From: an uncultured Mucispirillum sp.
GTDB lineage: Bacteria; Chrysiogenota; Deferribacteres; Deferribacterales; Mucispirillaceae
NCBI GenBank assembly: GCA_944324465.1
Contig: CALUWI010000004.1
Span: 94,398-158,397 of the forward strand
Direction: 5' to 3'
Length of the DNA: 64,000 nucleotides
The notes below the pieces were generated by a model. It was not told the DNA's origin. It made no database searches and saw only the letters and a program-made list of their open reading frames with translations. How positions within the stretch are numbered: position 1 is the stretch's first letter; the number at the start of each line of letters is the position of its first letter. The position numbers were made by a program, and so were the translations under genes. Positions 8,954-20,374 of the stretch are shown piece by piece.

Positions 8954-9842
8954 TGAAAAAACAAAACCTTTTCATGCAGGACTTATTGCTTTAGCAGGGC
9001 TTCCAAATGCAGGAAAATCTACATTATTAAATACAATTATTGGTGAAAAAATAGCCATAGTATCACATACACCCCAGACTACAAGGAATGCAATATATGG
9101 CATAAAAACCACAAAAGAGTATCAGGCAATATTTGTAGATACTCCCGGCTTTCACTCGCCAAAAAATACACTTAATAAAGCAATAGTTCAGCAGGCAGTA
9201 GACAGCCTTTCTATTGTAGATGTAATATGCTTATTAGTGGAAGCAGGCGGCAAAAGAGGTAAAGACTTTAATAACCTTGTATCACTTATAAAAGAAGCTC
9301 CACAGGAAAAAATATTGATTATTACAAAAATAGATGCTGTGCCAAAGGAAACAGTTTATAAAACTGCAGAAGAAATATTTCCCCTTTGTAAATTTAAACA
9401 TGTTCTGCCTGTTTCTGCTGTAAAAAATATAAATGTAGATACTCTTATGAATCTGCTTTACGATGAACTGCCTGAAAATGTTATGCAGTATGATGAAGAC
9501 TTAATTACTACCCAGCCAGAGAAGTTTTTAATTTCTGAATATATTAGAGAGCAGATATTTATGCGGCTTCGTAATGAAGTACCACATGATACATTAGTAT
9601 ATGTGGAAGATTATTCAGATAAATCTAAATCAATGGAAATAAATGCAATTATATATGTGAACAGAGAATCTCAAAAAGGTATAGTAATAGGTGAGGGTGG
9701 CTCTATGCTTAAAACAATAGGCACAGCAGCCAGAAAAAATTTAGAATCATTTTTTGAGAAAAAAGTAAGATTAAATCTCTGGGTTAAAGTGAAAGAAAAC
9801 TGGGTAGCAAGACCAGAATATTTAGATATGCAGGGACTTTAA
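8946..9842 (+). CDS. era: GTPase Era
   Basis: 298 residues. G1 is GLPNAGKSTLLN near residue 18, G3 is DTPGFHSP, and the G4 motif reads TKID. A C-terminal KH domain contains the GEGGSMLKTIG loop. Era binds the 3' end of 16S rRNA and monitors 30S assembly, a job related to YbeY upstream. A strong AGGAGG site inside the end of corC drives this start. Confidence 0.96.
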   Translation: MSNEKTKPFHAGLIALAGLPNAGKSTLLNTIIGEKIAIVSHTPQTTRNAIYGIKTTKEYQAIFVDTPGFHSPKNTLNKAIVQQAVDSLSIVDVICLLVEAGGKRGKDFNNLVSLIKEAPQEKILIITKIDAVPKETVYKTAEEIFPLCKFKHVLPVSAVKNINVDTLMNLLYDELPENVMQYDEDLITTQPEKFLISEYIREQIFMRLRNEVPHDTLVYVEDYSDKSKSMEINAIIYVNRESQKGIVIGEGGSMLKTIGTAARKNLESFFEKKVRLNLWVKVKENWVARPEYLDMQGL

Positions 9843-9848
9843 TATTTT

Positions 9849-11618
9849 TTAATCACTTAATACATTTTTTAAAAGGATAGATGCATTCATATTATTTGAT
9901 ACACCTTTTTTAAGTTTATAATCAAAATGCATCTCTCCGCTTTCATCTACATCAAAATCAAAAAAATAGTTTTCAAAATTTTCTTTATATTCTTCAGACA
10001 TACTGCCAAGAGCTGTATCATGAGTTGCTAAAATGCCTGTAATATTCAGCTTAATAAATTTTAATAATACAAGTTTTGAGCCATGCAGTTTATCCTGAGA
10101 GTTTGTACCTTTTAATATTTCATCAAGCAGTACAAGCATTTTATCACTTTTTTCTGCTTTTTCTTTTAATAATTTAAGCCTTTGCAGCTCTGCATGGAAG
10201 TAAGATGAACTGTCCATTAATTTATCACTTGTACGCATACTTGAAAAAATATCTACACTTGAAAATTTAAAAGATGATGCACATACTGGAGCACCCATAG
10301 AGGCAAGTATTAAATTTACACCAATACTTCTAATAAAAGTACTTTTTCCTGCCATATTAGCACCAGTAATTATTAAAAACTTATGAGTTTTGCTTATTTC
10401 AATATTATTTCCAACTCTTTTTTGGCTGTCTATTAATGGATGCGACATATTTTCAGCTTTGATAATAGTACTGCTGTCTATTACAGGAAAAATAAAATCG
10501 CTGTTATTATAGCTAAATACTGATATGCTGTTAATTACATCAATATATGCTGCCGCTTTGTTCCAGGCTGGAATATCATTAATATTATCTTTTATCCATT
10601 TATTTATTTTATATGATAAAATAATATCTTTTAAAAACAATCCGTTAGATATTAAGTAATAAAGCCCGCTGTTTCTCTGGTCAAACTCTCTGTTTATTTT
10701 CTGCAGTTCTTTTATTTTACTGCTGAGAGAACATATATCTTTTTTTATAGATATAAGCATTTCTGATTGAAAATCAGTATTTTTAATAGTTTCACTAATC
10801 AAAAGAAATATTTTTGCAGCATTATTTGCTTTATTCAGCTTCGCATATTCATCATTTGTTTTTTTAGCAAATAATGAAGCTGTAGTAAACTGGTAAATAA
10901 AAAGCCCCAGTGGAATAAATGATGGTATTAAACCAAACCCGTATGCAATAAGTGATAATATAGTTATAGATGCTGAAATATAAGCATAAATTACAGCTGA
11001 TTTTTTAGGCAGAGTAATATCTTTGCTTACTGCTTTGATAAAATTATCAAGAGAAACAGGGTTTTTGTAAGAAATAGATGATATATTATGGCTCAATTCT
11101 CTTAAGGGTATCATTTCCTTAACAGAATCCTGCATTTTTATTATTTCTTCATTATTTCTTTTAGGGTGTAATAGCAGCTGCTTAAGCAATTCTTCACCGT
11201 CAGCTGTTGTACATCTGTTTATTGAGTGGTATATGGCACCTTTTTCAAAAATATCTAAATCATATGCATAGTTATGGTTATAGTCTATAAAATGAGTATT
11301 AGGGCGAAAAACATTATAATCTTTATTAAAAAAAGATATTTCGTCACTAATAAGCTCTTGAAGGCTTTTATATCTTGCATATAAATCAATATATTTTTGA
11401 CCAAAAACCACTAAAAATATATATACAAGAAAAGGGACAATAAGAAATAAAATATTAAATATGCTGTTAAAATACCAAAAAATAAAAAGTCCAACAGCAA
11501 AAACAAATGATACAAGTTTTGCAACTGCTGTATATCTATTAATGTTGTTATATTTATTTACTTCTTTTGATAAAGCATTTAGTTTGTCTTTATAAAATAA
11601 TAAAGCCTTATTATCCAT
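9849..11618 (-). CDS. Membrane-anchored MutS-family ATPase
   Basis: 589 residues. Hydrophobic pairs at about 30-75 and 205-245 look like four membrane helices. A MutS core and ATPase follow, with Walker A GANMAGKSTF near residue 420 and Walker B LVLLDEILKGT near 500, then an ATHD switch. The mismatch-recognition and connector domains of true MutS are missing, so a role in canonical mismatch repair is unlikely. Similar membrane MutS-like proteins exist in several phyla with no settled function. Its start overlaps the stop of the upstream IHF-type gene (TAATG), so the two are translated together. It converges on era with only six bases between stops and no visible terminator. Confidence 0.82.
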   Translation of the reverse strand: MDNKALLFYKDKLNALSKEVNKYNNINRYTAVAKLVSFVFAVGLFIFWYFNSIFNILFLIVPFLVYIFLVVFGQKYIDLYARYKSLQELISDEISFFNKDYNVFRPNTHFIDYNHNYAYDLDIFEKGAIYHSINRCTTADGEELLKQLLLHPKRNNEEIIKMQDSVKEMIPLRELSHNISSISYKNPVSLDNFIKAVSKDITLPKKSAVIYAYISASITILSLIAYGFGLIPSFIPLGLFIYQFTTASLFAKKTNDEYAKLNKANNAAKIFLLISETIKNTDFQSEMLISIKKDICSLSSKIKELQKINREFDQRNSGLYYLISNGLFLKDIILSYKINKWIKDNINDIPAWNKAAAYIDVINSISVFSYNNSDFIFPVIDSSTIIKAENMSHPLIDSQKRVGNNIEISKTHKFLIITGANMAGKSTFIRSIGVNLILASMGAPVCASSFKFSSVDIFSSMRTSDKLMDSSSYFHAELQRLKLLKEKAEKSDKMLVLLDEILKGTNSQDKLHGSKLVLLKFIKLNITGILATHDTALGSMSEEYKENFENYFFDFDVDESGEMHFDYKLKKGVSNNMNASILLKNVLSD

Positions 11619-11899
11619 TATTTCTTAATAAGCATTTCTTTTATTTCTTTACCTGGTTTAAAGTAAGGTACTTTTTTATCAGGCACTGTTACTTTAGTAC
11701 CAGTTTTTGGGTTTCTGCCAACTTTTGAAGTTTTTTCTCTAATTTTAAAACTTCCAAAACCTCTGATTTCTACTTTTTCACCTTTTTGCAGAGAATCTTT
11801 AATTGAATTAAAAACAGAATTAATAATAAATTCAATGTTTTTTTTAGAGATGTTAGGATGCTTGTTAACAATAGCTTCAATTAATTCAGATTTTGTCAT
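11618..11899 (-). CDS. HU/IHF-family DNA-bending protein
   Basis: 93 residues covering the whole family fold. The tip of the DNA-binding arm shows GRNPKTGTKVTVPDKKVPYFKPGK and the core has EIRGFGSFKIREK. IHF-beta is the closest look-alike, but HU cannot be excluded. Such proteins bend DNA and assist sigma-54 promoters, and rpoN is in this window. GGGGGA lies six bases before the start. The MutS-like gene follows with a one-base overlap. Confidence 0.9.
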   Translation of the reverse strand: MTKSELIEAIVNKHPNISKKNIEFIINSVFNSIKDSLQKGEKVEIRGFGSFKIREKTSKVGRNPKTGTKVTVPDKKVPYFKPGKEIKEMLIKK

Positions 11900-11913
11900 A
11901 ATAATCCCCCATT

Positions 11914-11971
11914 TTACTTTACTTTTATCTATAATTCAAATATAACTGACAGATTAGGAAAAGTAAAGTAA
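11914..11971. repeat. 13-bp perfect inverted repeat in the divergent ihf/murJ promoter region
   Basis: TTACTTTACTTTT at 11914-11926 is exactly mirrored by AAAAGTAAAGTAA at 11959-11971, with 32 bases between. The arms sit near the starts of both divergent genes. This could be an operator bound by a dimer, possibly the IHF-type protein itself or another regulator. Low complexity makes chance possible. Confidence 0.4.
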
Positions 11972-11986
11972 TATTAAAGGATTTTT

Positions 11987-13501
11987 ATGACAAATTTTAT
12001 ATTTAGTTTCATTCGCTCAGGAGCTGGAGTATTAATAAGCCGTGTTTTTGGTCTTATAAGAGATGTGGCAATAGGTGTAGTATTTGGTGCAACAGCTGTT
12101 ACAGATGTATTTTTTGTAGCACTTGCTATACCTAACTTATTTAGAGAATTTTTTGTTGAAGGTGCTATGTCTTCAGCCTTTATGCCTTTTTTAGCAGAAA
12201 AATATAAAAAGGGCGGTAGACCTGCACAAAATTTATACCTTACTCAAATAGTTATAATGCAGACATTTTTTGTTACTATTATCAGTATCATAATAATGGT
12301 TTTTGCAGATTATGTCTTAAGAATTTTCTTAAGAGGTAAAGATTATCTTTCTGATGCTGCATTAATGTCTATGGGTGCAGACCTTATTCATATTATGATG
12401 CCTTTTCTTATACTGATATGTATTATTGGTATGTTTTCCGGCTTTTTAAATATAAATAGAAGTTATTTTATATCTTATGCGTCAAGTGCTCTTTTTAATA
12501 TTTGTATGATACTTGGAGCATGGGTTGCATACCATAACTCAAAAGATATTACATACCTTGCTTATGGTGTAATTGCTGGCGGTGTTTTACAGCTTATTAT
12601 AGTATATTTTGTAGCCATTTATTATGGGTATAGACCAAAGTTTTCAAAAACATTTGATGAAGATGTGAAAAAAACTTATCTTTTGCTTGTGCCGTCTTTA
12701 GCAGGTGTAAGTATAAGTCAGCTTAACTTTGTAATAGGCAGGATATTAACATCATACCTTGCACAAGGCTCTATTTCCTGGCTTTTTTATGCAAGCAGAC
12801 TTTTCCAGTTTCCACTAGGTGTATTTTCTGTTACACTTGGAGTAGTAAGTCTTACAGAACTTTCAAAAGCAAGAGCCGATAATGATATAGCAAGACGCAA
12901 TGAAATTATTAATAAAGCATTTTTATCTCTTTTTATAATAATTATCCCTGCAACTATAGGTTTAATTGGACTTTCTACAGAGCTTATAAGGTTTGTTTTT
13001 CAGGATTTATCATCATTTTTCCTGCACAGAACAAGTGCATTTTCAGATGAATCTGTTATTAAAACATCTATTGCTTTAAAAATGTATGCGTCAGGGCTTA
13101 TATTCTTTTCTCTTGCTAACTTATTAACAAGGGTATTTCACTCAGAAAAGAATACAAAAACACCTGTAAAATGCGCATTTTTTGCATTTTTAGCAAATGT
13201 AATGTTAAGCCTTATTTTAATGCAGTTTTTAGCTCATGCAGGTATTGCTTTAGCTGGTGCTTTAGCTGCTGTTGTCAATTCATTATTATTATTCTATCAT
13301 ATAAAAGATTTTAAATTTGATATAAAAAATAATGCTCAAATTTTAGTAAAAGTATTATTTGCAAATATTTTAATGGGCATAGCTTTAGTTTTATGTCAGT
13401 ATGCTGGTATATATGTGCTTATAAATATTGCTGTATGTATTATAGTGTATTTTGCAGCTTTAAAATTAATGAAAATAAATATATTAAGGTTATTAAGATG
13501 A
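11987..13501 (+). CDS. murJ: Lipid II flippase MurJ
   Basis: 504 residues with about 14 hydrophobic helices, matching MurJ length. The N-terminal block SRVFGLIRDVAIGVVFG and the later DVFFVALAIPNLFR carry the conserved Arg and Asp residues of the central cavity. MurJ moves lipid II across the inner membrane for peptidoglycan synthesis. AAAGGA precedes the start. The stop overlaps dtd by four bases. Confidence 0.94.
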   Translation: MTNFIFSFIRSGAGVLISRVFGLIRDVAIGVVFGATAVTDVFFVALAIPNLFREFFVEGAMSSAFMPFLAEKYKKGGRPAQNLYLTQIVIMQTFFVTIISIIIMVFADYVLRIFLRGKDYLSDAALMSMGADLIHIMMPFLILICIIGMFSGFLNINRSYFISYASSALFNICMILGAWVAYHNSKDITYLAYGVIAGGVLQLIIVYFVAIYYGYRPKFSKTFDEDVKKTYLLLVPSLAGVSISQLNFVIGRILTSYLAQGSISWLFYASRLFQFPLGVFSVTLGVVSLTELSKARADNDIARRNEIINKAFLSLFIIIIPATIGLIGLSTELIRFVFQDLSSFFLHRTSAFSDESVIKTSIALKMYASGLIFFSLANLLTRVFHSEKNTKTPVKCAFFAFLANVMLSLILMQFLAHAGIALAGALAAVVNSLLLFYHIKDFKFDIKNNAQILVKVLFANILMGIALVLCQYAGIYVLINIAVCIIVYFAALKLMKINILRLLR

Positions 13502-13938
13502 TAGCAGTGGTTCAAAGAGTTTATGAAGCATCAGTGAAAGTTGATGGTGACATAAAAGGTTGTATTGGTAATGGTTTATTAGTATTTTTCTGTGTAGAAG
13601 ATGGAGATACTGATGATAAAATTACATATATGTCTGAAAAAATACTTAATTTAAGAATTTTTGAGGACGATAATGGTAAAATGAGTAAAAGCCTGCAGGA
13701 TATAAATGGTGATATGCTTATAATAAGTCAGTTTACTCTTGCTGGTGACTGCTCAAAAGGAAGAAGACCTGATTTTACAGGGGCAGCAAAGCCAGATATT
13801 GCAAAAGCAATGTATAATAAATTTATAGATGATGTTTCATCTAAAATAAATGGTAATACTGCCTGCGGTATTTTTGGTGCAGATATGAAAGTATCTTTAA
13901 TAAATGACGGTCCTGTTACAATGATTATTAAGAGGTAG
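13498..13938 (+). CDS. dtd: D-aminoacyl-tRNA deacylase
   Basis: 146 residues. Family motifs are MIAVVQRVYEASVKVDG at the start, SQFTLAGDCSKGRRPDF in the middle (the SQFTL active-site motif) and NDGPVTM near the end (Gly-cisPro-type motif). The enzyme removes D-amino acids, and glycine from tRNA-Ala, from charged tRNAs. The ATG at 13498 overlaps the murJ stop and has AAGG upstream. A longer in-frame start inside murJ gives a non-family extension. Confidence 0.94.
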   Translation: MIAVVQRVYEASVKVDGDIKGCIGNGLLVFFCVEDGDTDDKITYMSEKILNLRIFEDDNGKMSKSLQDINGDMLIISQFTLAGDCSKGRRPDFTGAAKPDIAKAMYNKFIDDVSSKINGNTACGIFGADMKVSLINDGPVTMIIKR

Positions 13939-13940
13939 TA

Positions 13941-14564
13941 ATGCAGATTGAAAGACTTACATTAAAACTTTTAGCAGAAAACTGCTATATTTATCATAAT
14001 GAAAAGGAATGTATTGTATTTGACCCAGGCAGTGATTATGAACATATAAAAGCATATATTGAAAATAAAAACTTATCTGTAAAAATGATACTTTTAACAC
14101 ACTGTCATTTTGACCATGTAGGTGCAGTAAGTGATTTAAAAGAATATTATAATGCAAAAGTTATGTGCCATAAAGATGATTTATTAATGCTTAAATCTGC
14201 CAATAAAAGTGCAGCAAGTTATGGACTTATGCCTGTAAAAATACCAGAAATTGATGAATTTTTTAATGATAATGATATTATTTCTTTTAATGATGTAAAA
14301 TTAAAAGTTATTCATACTCCAGGACATTCTGCAGGCAGTGTGTGTTTTTATGCAGAAGAAGATAAATTTGTAATCAGCGGTGATACATTATTTTACGAAT
14401 CTGTTGGCAGAACAGATTTTCCGTCAGGCTCTCAGACAGAACTTGAAAATTCTATTAGAAATAAACTTTACAATCTGCCTGATGATACTATGGTGCTGCC
14501 AGGTCACGGCTTTCATACATCTATTAAACATGAAAAAGAATACAACCCATTTGTTCATGTTTAA
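13941..14564 (+). CDS. MBL-fold metallohydrolase (GloB/YcbL-like)
   Basis: 207 residues of a single metallo-beta-lactamase domain. Metal ligands are visible: LTHCHFDHVGAV near residue 53, HTPGHSAGS near 110, SGDTLF near 135 and LPGHG near 187. The pattern fits glyoxalase II-like thioester hydrolases; YcbL-type proteins are a close alternative because the C-terminal glutathione-binding domain is absent. Two bases separate it from dtd. Confidence 0.85.
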   Translation: MQIERLTLKLLAENCYIYHNEKECIVFDPGSDYEHIKAYIENKNLSVKMILLTHCHFDHVGAVSDLKEYYNAKVMCHKDDLLMLKSANKSAASYGLMPVKIPEIDEFFNDNDIISFNDVKLKVIHTPGHSAGSVCFYAEEDKFVISGDTLFYESVGRTDFPSGSQTELENSIRNKLYNLPDDTMVLPGHGFHTSIKHEKEYNPFVHV

Positions 14565-14581
14565 AAATATTATTATCAATC

Positions 14582-14611
14582 TTGACTTATTGAAACAAAG
14601 TGGTATATATT
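14582..14611 (+). promoter_or_regulatory. Promoter for tsaB, placed for a leaderless mRNA
   Basis: TTGACT (14582-14587) and TATATT (14606-14611) have an 18-base spacer; a shifted TATATA at 14604 would give 16. The tsaB ATG starts at 14618, six bases after the -10 box and thus about where transcription should begin. No good ribosome site precedes that ATG. Confidence 0.5.
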
Positions 14612-14617
14612 AAGAAC

Positions 14618-15208
14618 ATGACACGATTGTTAGTAGATACATCCAGTGATTACCTTGTTATAGTTGTTGCACGAGATAATAATATCCTTGCAAGTCAGCT
14701 TATATATGCAGGTAAAAAAATGAGTGAGTTACTGCTGGAACAGGTTGATAATATTTTAAAATCAATATCATTGACTATTGATGATATTGATGAATTTTAT
14801 GCTGGTATTGGACCTGGCTCTTTTACTGGTGTAAGAATTGGGGTAGCTTTAATATTAGGTTTATCATCTGGCTCAAATAAAAAAGCCTATGGTATATCTT
14901 CTCTTGATGTGGAAGCGGTTGTTTCTGGCAGAGATACATTGAAAACAGCATCACTTTTAAAAGGTGACTGTTATACAGTAAGGAATTATGATTTTACTAA
15001 TAATGTGTTTTCTCCATATTATTTAGAAGAAATCATTGATAATAAAATTAATAATTATACCCTTATAAATAATGGCAAAACCTATTTCCCTAACTTAATG
15101 TTTGCAGTACAGAGTGGTAAATTGTGGGATTTTCGTGCAGAGTGTTTGCCAATATACTTGAGAAAATCTGAAGCAGAGATTAATCTTGATAAGAAAAGCA
15201 TCTCTTGA
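14618..15208 (+). CDS. tsaB: tRNA threonylcarbamoyladenosine biosynthesis protein TsaB
   Basis: 196 residues. The actin-like fold signature GIGPGSFTGVRIG lies near residue 63. TsaB pairs with TsaD and TsaE to make t6A37 on ANN-decoding tRNAs; those partners are not in this window. A GTG at 14600 is in frame but lies inside the apparent promoter, so I start at 14618. The C-terminal half is shorter than in E. coli (231 residues). The end overlaps rimI by 23 bases. Confidence 0.88.
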   Translation: MTRLLVDTSSDYLVIVVARDNNILASQLIYAGKKMSELLLEQVDNILKSISLTIDDIDEFYAGIGPGSFTGVRIGVALILGLSSGSNKKAYGISSLDVEAVVSGRDTLKTASLLKGDCYTVRNYDFTNNVFSPYYLEEIIDNKINNYTLINNGKTYFPNLMFAVQSGKLWDFRAECLPIYLRKSEAEINLDKKSIS

Positions 15209-15614
15209 AGATTTAAATGATATATATAATATAGAAGTATCGTCTTTTGAAACTCCATGGGAAAAGGCTTCCATAGAGGTAGAGTTTTATAAAGATTATT
15301 CTAGTATTTATGTATATGAAGTAGATAAAAAAGTTGCAGCATATATTATTACATGGCTTTTAGGTCCAGAAGCAGAATTGATTACTATTGCAGTTGATGA
15401 AGGCTGTCGCAGGCAGGGGATAGGAAAAGCCCTTTTTGCCTATATGAAAATGCTTTATGGCGAAAATGTTTTATGGCACTTAGAAGTTGCATGTGAAAAT
15501 AATAGTGCAATACAAATGTATAAAGGCTTTGGTTTTGAAATAACTTCAACCATAGCAAATTACTATGGAGATGGTAAAAACGCTTTTAGGATGATTTTAT
15601 CTCCAAATAAATAA
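15186..15614 (+). CDS. rimI: Ribosomal protein bS18 N-acetyltransferase RimI (GNAT)
   Basis: 142 residues. The acetyl-CoA loop RRQGIGKALF near residue 77 and the ending HLEVACENNSAIQMYKGFGF are typical of RimI. It acetylates the N-terminal alanine of ribosomal protein S18. The start is a TTG inside tsaB with a weak purine-rich site. The tsaB-rimI pairing is widespread and supports both calls. Confidence 0.88.
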   Translation: MIRKASLEDLNDIYNIEVSSFETPWEKASIEVEFYKDYSSIYVYEVDKKVAAYIITWLLGPEAELITIAVDEGCRRQGIGKALFAYMKMLYGENVLWHLEVACENNSAIQMYKGFGFEITSTIANYYGDGKNAFRMILSPNK

Positions 15615-15631
15615 TGATAGGAGTTGCAAAT

Positions 15632-15850
15632 ATGACTGAAGATAAGTTTGAGCTGTATGAGCGTATTAGTAAAGAAAATACTGAATTTAAAAAACTTTTT
15701 GATGAACATATCCGTTTTGAGCAGGATTTAGAAGCTTTATACAGCTTAAAATATTTTCCACCTGAAGTTGAAACAAAAATCAAAGAGATTAAACGAAGAA
15801 AATTATTAGGTAAAGATAGAATGGAGCAGATTATTGCTTCTTATCAATAA
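15632..15850 (+). CDS. DUF465 (YdcH-like) small protein
   Basis: 72 residues, highly charged and helical, beginning MTEDKFELYERISKEN and containing the DUF465-like LKRRK-type region (EIKRRKLLGKDRM). Its function is unknown. ATAGGAG lies eight bases before the ATG at 15632, so I prefer it over the ATG at 15614 that overlaps the rimI stop. Confidence 0.75.
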   Translation: MTEDKFELYERISKENTEFKKLFDEHIRFEQDLEALYSLKYFPPEVETKIKEIKRRKLLGKDRMEQIIASYQ

Positions 15851-15874
15851 AGATATAACACTATAAAGGAGTGT

Positions 15875-18299
<2,425 letters not shown>

Positions 18300-18300
<1 letters not shown>

Positions 18301-19664
18301 TGGTTAAATCAACAGATTATATTATTATCGGTGCAGGCCCTGCGGGGGTCTGTGCCGCCAATATTCTTTCAAAAAGTGGTAAAAAAATTGTTATAGTTGG
18401 GAAAGTTTTAGGGGGTTCATACTGCTCTACTAATAGTATTGTTTCTGAATCGCTTGTTGGACTTTCGAAAATGTTTGAGAAGTTTAGAATCATAAAAGAT
18501 TCTTTTATTGAAGATGATGTTGCTAATGTGGCTCTTGATTTTAAACGAGTAAAAAAAATTGTAGACAGCAACTTAAATAAAGCTAAAAAGCAGTTTTTAG
18601 AAGTAATAGAAGATTCACAGGCAGAATATGTTGAAGGTACTGCCTGCTTTACAGATAGTAATATGCTTGATATTACTTTACCTGATAATTCTGTAGTTTC
18701 CTATAAGTTTAAAAAATGCTTAATTGCAACTGGTGCTGTAGTTCCTAAATCAAGCCTTTATCCAAGCAAGAAAAATTTAGATGTTTCTACATTTATAAAT
18801 ATGGAAGATATTCCTGACAGTGTGGCAATCATTGGCGGCGGGGCTTTAGGTGTGGAAGTAGCATCTTTTTTTAGTCGTTTCGGCTCAAAAGTAACACTTG
18901 TAGAAAAAAGTGACAGACTTCTTCCAATAGTAGATGCTCAAATTTCAAAAAAATTAGAAGATACATTAAAAAAACGCGGCATTAATGTTGTTACATCTCA
19001 TAATATCACAAAAATAGAGCGTGTTGGTCAGAAATATATTGCTTTATCAGAAGCAGGACCTGTGGAAAGTGAAGAAATTTTTATATGCACAGGCAGAGTT
19101 CCTGCAGTACAGGAATTAAAACTTGAAAATGCTGGTGTCAATATAGATGAAAACGGATATATAGTATACACTAATAACCTGCAGACAGATAATAAAAATA
19201 TATATATTGCAGGGGATGTATCATATATTATGATGAATATAAGCTGGGCATATTATTCAGCAGCAGTTGCAGCAAGAAATATGCTTGGAGAAAATATTGA
19301 ATATACACCAGAAATTCTGCCTGTATATATTGATACAGACCCAGAAATAGCACTTATTGGCTTATCAGAAGAAACGGCAAAAGCCCGCGGTCTTGATTAT
19401 GGTGTTTTCAAATATGTTTTTGGTGATATTTACGGAATATATAATTATGCAGGCGGACAGCAGACTGTAATTAAAACAATCTATGATAAAAGCAGTAAAA
19501 CATTTTTAGGCATACAGGCTATGGGGCGTGGTGTAAATGGATTAATTGCTACATTTGCCATTATCATAAAACTTAAAATAACAATAGAACAGATTCCTGA
19601 TTTTGTATATATTAATCCTGTATTTAATGAATTTTTTAAAGAGGTTTCAGAAAAACTGTTATGA
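18300..19664 (+). CDS. Lpd-like flavoprotein disulfide reductase homologue lacking the redox-active cysteine pair
   Basis: 454 residues with class I pyridine nucleotide-disulfide oxidoreductase layout: first dinucleotide fold IIIGAGPAGVCAA (8-20), NAD fold IIGGGALGVEVASFF, IAGDVS, and a C-terminal dimerisation domain. The site that should be C-x4-C aligns without gaps as Y41-x4-S46 (GGSYCSTNSIVSE), with only a neighbouring C42. The C-terminal catalytic His of HPxxxE is N439 (NPVFNE). The Glu that normally binds FAD ribose in the first fold appears as Gly (IVIVGK). The NAD-side Glu is kept (VTLVEK). Disulfide chemistry is therefore unlikely. A role beside metK and ahcY is suggested by the one-base overlap, but the activity is unknown. 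ATG 18300 is preferred to an upstream in-frame start inside ahcY. Confidence 0.82.
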
Positions 19665-20374
19665 AAAAAGTAGGTGGAATTTTAAGATTTCTCAAAGCAG
19701 TAATATTTGTATTAAATTATGCAATAGCAGCATATATTGTAAATATATTTGGCAGTGGTGAAAAATTTCTCAAACCAAGAACAGGCACTGGTGCTAAAAA
19801 ACTTATGAATATAACTGGTGCAAAAATTACAGTTTCTGGAACAGAAAATATTGATACAAATAAACATTATATATTTGTTGGCAACCATAGAAGTTATACC
19901 GATATTTTAGTTTTATTTGCAGCTGGTGGTGTGGCAGGCTGTCATTTTACTTTTATGGCTAAAAAAGAGCTTTTCCGCATACCTTTTCTTGGTAAAGCAA
20001 TGACATTTTTACATGTTATTGGCGTTGAAAGAGGCTCTACATCAAAAGCTATGAAAAGTCTTTTAGAAGCAATAGAAGTTATTAAAACAGGCAGAAATGT
20101 TGTAATTTTCCCAGAAGGCACAAGAAGTAATGACGGTTATACATTAAGTCCTTTTAAAAAAGGTGCATTTACTATTGCTAAAAGAGCAGAAGTGGATGTT
20201 ATACCTTTTGTTATTGAAGGTACAGAAAAATATATGCCTAAAAAAGGATTTGGAATGTATAAAGCCGATGTAAGCATAAAATTTTATCCGCCAATTTCTA
20301 CACATGATAAAACTGATACAGAAATTATGAATGAAGCTGAAAATGTTATAAAAGAAGCTTTATGTCAGAAGTAA
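19661..20374 (+). CDS. plsC: 1-acyl-sn-glycerol-3-phosphate acyltransferase (PlsC family)
   Basis: 237 residues. An N-terminal hydrophobic helix (about 8-30) precedes the acyltransferase domain. The catalytic H-x4-D motif is NHRSYTD and the substrate-binding block is FPEGTRS. PlsC makes phosphatidic acid at the inner membrane. Other lysophospholipid acyltransferases share these motifs, so the exact acceptor is not certain. It overlaps the gene before by four bases and folK by 13. Confidence 0.88.
   Translation: MKKVGGILRFLKAVIFVLNYAIAAYIVNIFGSGEKFLKPRTGTGAKKLMNITGAKITVSGTENIDTNKHYIFVGNHRSYTDILVLFAAGGVAGCHFTFMAKKELFRIPFLGKAMTFLHVIGVERGSTSKAMKSLLEAIEVIKTGRNVVIFPEGTRSNDGYTLSPFKKGAFTIAKRAEVDVIPFVIEGTEKYMPKKGFGMYKADVSIKFYPPISTHDKTDTEIMNEAENVIKEALCQK

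Noticed and set aside
14600..14617. GTG start for tsaB at 14600
   Set aside because: It lies in the spacer between the -35 and -10 boxes and adds residues not typical of the family.
15851..15874. SAM riboswitch upstream of metK
   Set aside because: The gap is only 24 bases and is filled by the ribosome site.
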